Source: Botryosphaeria dothidea
Taxonomy: Eukaryota > Ascomycota > Dothideomycetes > Botryosphaeriales > Botryosphaeriaceae
Reading direction: 5' to 3'
Length of the DNA: 64,000 bases
NCBI GenBank assembly: GCA_011503125.2
Contig: WWBZ02000051.1
Coordinates: forward strand, 2,294,001 to 2,358,000
Shown here: positions 58,237 to 64,000 of the stretch, in pieces
Layout: each line of letters begins with the position of its first letter
How positions within the stretch are numbered: the first letter of the stretch is position 1
Translations under genes and position numbers: made by a program
The notes under the pieces: model-generated
Told to the model about the DNA's origin: nothing
Databases searched by the model: none
Seen by the model: the letters and a program-made list of their open reading frames with translations, nothing else

Positions 58237-59471
58237 CTTTAAGGACTAAGATATGGCTCGCGGAGAATATAATGAACGGGAAAGATGGGCTGAGCTAGGT
58301 TGGGCTAGAAGGTAGGTGGGGTTCTGGGAGACGCGTGCGATGATGAGGGTCAATTCATGACGGCAGTTGCTTTGGTGGCCGAGTTTTGTTTGGAATGGTA
58401 TACGGAGATATGCCTTTGCGGCTGGTGTAGAGGTAGGTTGTACGTTGGAAGATGCTGTTGCCACTCGCGTATGCAGGGCGGCGGCGCGGATTGCGTTCCC
58501 TAGGGGCGATCAGTAGGCGCGGAGGCGTTCCGCACGCGAGCTTTTTCCCTCTTCCCCCTGGCTGTCTGGGGTCGGCCACGATTTTCGAGCACAATGCGTG
58601 GCTTCGCCAAGGTAAGTAAAAGACATCCTTTTGTCTTTTCTCTGCTTTGAAAGGGGTCACCACCACTATGTTCATTCATGGATGCTGCTTCACTAATCTT
58701 CCACAATTCATGTCGCCGGACACCTTCATATGTTCGTCGTCGCGCCCAAATTGCTAGGAGCGATGGACGCCAAGACGGCATTATCTGCTTCCATGGACAA
58801 TTGGAAGCATTCATCCGGATGTAAAGGTATACAATAAAATTTCCGAACACCTGCGGGCGACAGTTCCAGTCTCTTCGATGGCCGAACCAGCGTCGAATGC
58901 TGCAGTACTGCCCGAGGTGCCATTATCGCCGAGGAGAAGCAAAGCTGGACACCACGCGACCTGATGACAGTGCTTCCGAATGCAGCTGCAGTCGATCTGA
59001 GAGCTCGCGATTTGCAACCAACATGGGTTTCTAAGGGCGATAGCGGCAGTATCATGCAGTTTTCGGTCCCACGGTGCCGTACTCACGCACAGCTCTTGAC
59101 CGGTCAACGCCACCATGCACCAAGCTGATCCGCTACTCCGGGAAGCTAGAGTAAAAGGCCGCATGTTCAGAGAGCGTGCAAACGAGATTGGGGGCTTCAC
59201 CGGTCAGTAAGTGTGGTCCTCAGTGTAGATCGGGTGTGCGGATTTGACCGGTCAGGCCACTGCACGACGCTGCATTTATTTGACCAACGGCTGCATTGCT
59301 TCGCAGAACACAGTCTACCTAGGAACGAAGAGTGCATCATTCGGCCCTCACGAACGCCAGAAGCGTCTGTGGACTGCAGTAATCTGAGTCTACACAGCAA
59401 TGAATTTAACAGCCTGGACAAACTCCGAACGAGGCAAATTACCAAGAGGCTTTCCCTGTGCGATGCCAGAT
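58237..59471. other. Intergenic, no gene seen
   Basis: 1.2 kb, lower GC than the left. Short ORFs without resemblance. Confidence 0.45.
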
Positions 59472-60596
59472 CTAGTGCAACTCAACCTCGATTTTCTCCA
59501 ACGCTTGACGGTCCCATGCAGATCTGTCGACCCGGCCAACTGCTTCTCGGACCATGTAGCGCCCCTCCCGTTTAATCCAGAAGACATTGTAGAAATCTTG
59601 CCTGCCATCATTCTGTACGGTCACATCCATGTACGGTGGCCCCGTTCCACATATGTTTCTGGCTCTCTTGGCAGAGCGTCCTTTTGAGATGGCGATGGGT
59701 TCACATTGTTTCCCAATCGTTGTATCGCCTTTCTTCCATACGTTCAATTTTAGAGTGCTTACCGCACCTCCCATCGAATCAGAAACCAGTACTTCGCCCA
59801 AGCGAACATTGCTGTCAGAAGGTGCTTCAAGAATCGTGAAGTATGCGTGGAGGGCACAAAATTGTAGATATGGTGGCCAAGATAGTTGTTCGGGCTTAGG
59901 AGCCAATTCAGCAGTTGTCGGCAGCGGGTATTGGAATGGAGGCCCTGGCGCTACAGCGACTGTGTAGTAAATACTAAGTATCTGATGATACTTCATCGTC
60001 CATCCACTGGGAACCGGGCCTCCGATAGTTACGCGGGAGCGCCACTTGTGGAAATCGATGCGGATCTTGCGATTTCGGCCTTTAGGCTCCATCTGAAACC
60101 ACTCCACTATTGGTTCTAGCAGACAGTGATAATCCTTGTCGAAACGAATGTTTATCAGGCATTACTATTGAAGTAAACAAACTATGCTGGGTTAATGTGT
60201 TGAAACATACCAACCGTAATTCCTCGTTGAGATTTGGAGTCATGTCAAGATATAAGGCTCCATTGCAGCACTTTTTAGCAGTGCGGCATCGTACTTTTGT
60301 CAGTTCGAGAAGTCATTTCTGCAAAGCTGGCAGAACTCCCAATCAAAGTTTTTGTACGGCTCGGTGACTTCAAGAGTTTGACAGAGCCCATTAACACTAG
60401 CACGAATATTACAATTGGGTTTCTTGTGCTAGCCGAAAACATCACTGTGCACCAACAGGTCCAGGATCTGTCGACACGTTAGACAGCTAGCCGCTCTTCG
60501 TTGAAGATCATCCACTGTTCCGAACTGCACTCTGCTTTCTTTAATCACATCCGATTGAAGTAAGTTGCTAAAAACTTGACAGGTTTCGTATGTCAT
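59472..60596 (-). pseudogene. Decayed gene resembling HET-associated proteins
   Basis: Four protein-like blocks in order: a Cys-containing N block (60596-60440, DDLQRRAASCLTCRQILDLL); a second after an in-frame TAG (to about 60310, WEFCQLCR); a third in another frame (about 60290-60210, LYLDMTPNLNEELRL); and a long C block (60107-59472) ending YNVFWIKREGRYMVREAVGRV, DRSAWDRQALEKIEVEL. The N-terminal CxxC after a paired Leu and the C-terminal YNV-W...W signature resemble a family common in Dothideomycetes near heterokaryon-incompatibility genes. No set of GT-AG introns I tried joins the blocks in frame, so it looks disrupted. A multi-exon gene with unusual introns remains possible. Confidence 0.45.
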
Positions 60597-61022
60597 GATG
60601 CCCGCCGGAAGGCTGGCAGAGGTGTCTAGCTGTGTGTTCGGTCGGCATGCAAAGATGCGCCAGCCCACGCAAGCAGGACGCTCACTTAGATACATTCTAT
60701 TTAAGTGACCCAATTACGAGACCGATGCACAGTTCACAGGGCTACTGTCCAATCATTTTCCCAGATTCGGAAAATCTTATAGCTACGGTATCAAGTAGCT
60801 CAACTTGATCAATCGCCAGAAAACACGTTGAGGAGTCCGTCTAAATGAAGCAAAAAATAAATAAACATTACGATCTGCTTTCTGCAGTGCTAAGCTACTA
60901 TAGTCATCAGCATAAACCATCCATCTATATTCCGTCCCTTCTTTCTCGTACATTCAACAAAGAAAACACCAGCACACTCTCTCCACCTCTCATTTCCTCA
61001 GACATCCAACATCACCACCCTT
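60597..61022. other. Intergenic, AT-rich
   Basis: 426 bp between the decayed gene and the ABC transporter 3' end. No gene seen. Confidence 0.5.
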
Positions 61023-64000
61023 TCAATTCTTCTTCTCTCCCTTAAAAGCGCCCACAAGCTTCCCCAACAAACCACCTTTCGAGCCCTTACTCTTCCGCAC
61101 CCGCAGGAAATAATACAGCGCCACCGTCGCCGCAGCGTTAAACACCACATACGCCCACACGAGCCCGAAATTGCGCCACCTCTCGCTCCAGAAAATCTTG
61201 CTGCCCGCAATATACTGGTCCGCAACGCTCAGACTGCAATACCTGCAATCAGCCGTAGCGTCCGGGTTCTCCAGGACGCCGGGTGCCTGCTGCAGGTACG
61301 GTCCCAGATACTGCTGGCAGGTCTGGCCCTGCGGCGGATTGAAGATGCTCGTCTCCGTCTGCGAGCACTGGATGGGCCGGCCGTGCAGCTCGGTGGCCAC
61401 AATGCCCGAGATCCAGTAGGTCAGCGGCGAGACGCGGTACATGAAGATCCAGAAGCCCGGCAGGGCCTGGGGCGGCTGCATGACGCCGTTGAAGGCAATC
61501 ATCATGGAGAAGAGCAGCGTGACGATGCCGGCGGCGGTTTCGGCGTCGGGAGCGGCGGCGATGCACATGTGCGCGAAGGTGCCGGCGTAGACGAAGAACT
61601 GGATGCAGAAGAGGAGGACGAGGCCTTGGCGCTCGCTCGACTGGATGCCGTTGACGGCGTAGTAGTACGAGGCATACACGAGGATGCCGACGAAGACGTT
61701 CCAGGGGACCTCGACCGACATGTTGGCGAAGAGGAAGGCTTTCCAGGAGTAGGCCTTGGAGGGGCGTTCGCGGACCTCGTAGAGGGAGCGTTGGGTGATG
61801 AAGAGGGGCATGATCTAGGAGATGGAAATTCAGCAAGGATCATCCGATGTTTATGGACAATGAGGGAACGTACCTGCTCGACGATGGTCGAGAAGATGGC
61901 GGAAACCATGAAGACGCTGAAGATGACGTTCTGCATGCCCTGCTGAGAGCTGTCGCTGTCCCAGAAGGAAAATCCGATGAAGAGAGCAGAAGCGACACCC
62001 AACAAGAGCTTGGCCCAGATGTAGCCGGGCATGCGCCAGTATTGCTGGAAGACACGGTAGGTGACGTGGTAAACCTGAGACATGAAGGGCATGGCGAACT
62101 CGTCGGTTCCACCAACTTCGTCGTCACCGGCGGCGGGCTCGCTTTGTTTCTCGCGGTGGATACGGTCGAGTTCGTCCTGAACGGCCTGGGCCTCCGGGCT
62201 TGCTTTCCACACCTCGTGCCAGTCTTGCGTAGACTTTCCACTCGCACCGGCGCCAACGATCTCGAGCATATATCTGAATCGGGTATTAGCACGTGCTCTG
62301 TTGAAGTCTCAATAAAGGCGCTTACTCTGCTGGATTCTCATCATCACCGCACTTCCTGGCGCCATTGCGCTCGTAGTAGTCCAGAAGAGTCCTCGAGTTC
62401 TGTCCAATGTTTCCGAAGTACACAGTTCTACCGCCCTTGGCAAGGAAGAGCAGACGATCAAATTCTTGGAAGAGGATAGCGCTGGGTTGATGGATAGTGC
62501 AGAGGATTGCTTGGCCAGAGTTGGCGAGTTTTCGCAGGAAAGCGCAAATCGCCCAACTGCTCTGGCTGTCAAGACCACTATACTTGTGTTAGTTATTGCC
62601 ATTGAAAGGTATGTGACCACGCAAACTTACCTAGTAGGCTCATCCAAGAAGAGAAGAAGCTTCGGTTTCGCCGCGAGTTCCACACCGATGGTCAAGAGCT
62701 TCCGCTGTTCGACGTTCAAGCCTTCACCGGGAACGCCGACAACGGCTTCTGCAAAGTCTTCCATGTTGAGCATCTTGATGACGTCTTCGACATAAGCATA
62801 CTTCTCTTCTTGCGAGACCGTCTTGGACTGGCGGAGCATGGCACTGAAGCGAAGACTCTCTCGGACGGTAGCAGTCTCAAGATGCAGGTCTTGCTGCTGC
62901 ACGTATCCAGTCTTGCGCTGGAAGCTAGAGTCCAAAGGCCTGCCATTGACCAACATATCTCCAGTGATCACACCCATCGAGGTACGCTGAGCCAACACGT
63001 CGAGCAAAGTAGTCTTGCCGGCACCGGAAACACCCATGAGAGCGGTGAGAGTACCCGGCTTAACCCAGCCAGAAACGTTATCCAGCAGCCTTCGGGGCTC
63101 TCCCTTGATCTCGATATCGTAGGTAACGTCCCTCCAGGTAAAGATGTCCTTCTGAGGAGGGATGATGTTGACATCGCCACCCTCAGTTCCGTTCCGTTGA
63201 GCCGCGTCAGGAGCTGCCATCTCCTCATCGTTGGCATTGCCCTTCGGGTTCTCCGTCATGTATGCGGGAACATGGCCACGGCGGAACACCAAGACCTCAG
63301 CCGTCGACGTTGTTGACGAATTGAGCTCGACTGCCACGAAGTAGATGACGAAGAAGCCGATGAGGAAGGCAATGAGGATTCCGAAATTGCGCCACACGTG
63401 GTCGTAGGAATAATCGTAGTTTGCTTTGATGTAAGCGTCACCAGAAACAGTCCGCTCTCCAGCCACAGCACCCCTGACGGAGCAGATGAAGCTGTCTCCT
63501 TCAAGGTTGTCATAAGAAGGAATGAAGCCGGAGCAAGTGAAGTTTCGACCGTGGTATTGGTTGGCGACGAGGATTTCAAAGGCGTAGAAGACCGGGTTGA
63601 TCCAACGGATCCAGCCAAACCAGTCCTTCATGTAGTCTGTCGGGATGGCGAAACCTGTGTAGACGACGATGGCCAAGACCAAAACACCCGCAAGTGACAT
63701 GGCCTGGGAGACAGTCTTCGTGACAGCGGCCATGGTCCTGAAGACGGCGCTCATGACAAACATGGAGATGAAGCTGATGAGGAAGTAGATGAAGAACTGA
63801 GAAGCCTCTCGTCGGAAGCCGGTCATGAAATAGTAGATCAGGTTGAAGACCACTGCTAAAGCGAATTTAACTGGGATGTCGGCCACAACACCAGCAACGG
63901 CCTCTGTAAATGGATGGTAGAATGCGTAGGATGCGTGCTTTTCTACTATTGGCCGCTGAGAGTAAAGAGAGTTGATCTCTGCAATGGCGATAAGAGCATT
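61023..64000 (-). CDS. PDR-type (ABCG) multidrug ABC transporter, 3' part
   Basis: Runs in from the right edge; the first nucleotide-binding domain is outside. Visible exons are 64000-62631, 62577-62326, 62273-61874 and 61814-61023, all joined in frame. Order: last helices of TMD1 ([20 protein letters not shown]), the extracellular loop with Cys pairs, and NBD2 with Walker [10 protein letters not shown] and signature [15 protein letters not shown] (VEQRK replacing LSGGQ, normal for PDR NBD2). Walker [14 protein letters not shown] completes NBD2. TMD2 then starts near [11 protein letters not shown], with the large Cys-containing loop before the last TM ([20 protein letters not shown]). Such transporters expel azoles, toxins or plant compounds at the plasma membrane. 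Length of the visible part is about 937 residues. Confidence 0.96.

Overview
The window reads as nuclear DNA of a filamentous ascomycete (Pezizomycotina, most likely a Dothideomycete). Genes are mostly broken by short GT-AG introns of about 43 to 233 bp, several with CTAAC- or CTGAC-type branch sites. They lie singly on both strands without operons. Recognisable products are fungal: actin with the early-intron layout of filamentous fungi, an AA9 lytic polysaccharide monooxygenase, a heme-thiolate peroxidase, a PDR-type ABC transporter, Pde1, Sld7, Fes1 and Aim32. The order-level placement is an inference from overall resemblance. All exon models were built by eye from splice signals, reading frame and protein continuity.

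Region 1 (1-19 kb) is housekeeping: the 3' end of a low-complexity protein, an acidic-tract protein, Sld7 (replication initiation), a LAT-type amino-acid permease divergent from mitochondrial leucyl-tRNA synthetase, the ribosome-biogenesis helicase Dhr1/Ecm16 divergent from a proteasome assembly chaperone, the Hsp70 exchange factor Fes1, and actin. Region 2 (19-30 kb) holds an orphan coiled-coil gene in AT-richer DNA, a 14-TM drug:H+ antiporter, two mitochondrial redox proteins side by side (Cyc2-like and Aim32), and a short-chain dehydrogenase-like protein that lacks the canonical catalytic lysine.

Region 3 (30-40 kb) has two secreted oxidoreductases in tandem, a heme-thiolate peroxidase and an AA9 monooxygenase, each with a TATA box, followed by a gene-poor stretch with one unknown intracellular protein and one weak small hydrophobic ORF. 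Region 4 (40-47 kb) holds low-affinity cAMP phosphodiesterase Pde1, and eEF1B-gamma divergent from mitochondrial ribosomal protein uS9m. Region 5 (47-64 kb) is dominated by two long GC-rich stretches without credible genes (3.7 and 5.1 kb) around a Q-rich conserved protein. After these come an F-box-like gene, a decayed gene resembling the HET-associated families of Dothideomycetes, and the 3' part of a PDR ABC transporter that runs off the right edge.

I found no CRISPR array, transposon, rRNA, convincing tRNA or obvious secondary-metabolite cluster. I saw no clear evidence of a wholly new multi-gene system. The best leads are the degenerate SDR, the MCB element at SLD7, the peroxidase/LPMO pair, the long homopolymer inside the eEF1B-gamma intron, the large GC-rich empty stretches and the decayed HET-like locus.
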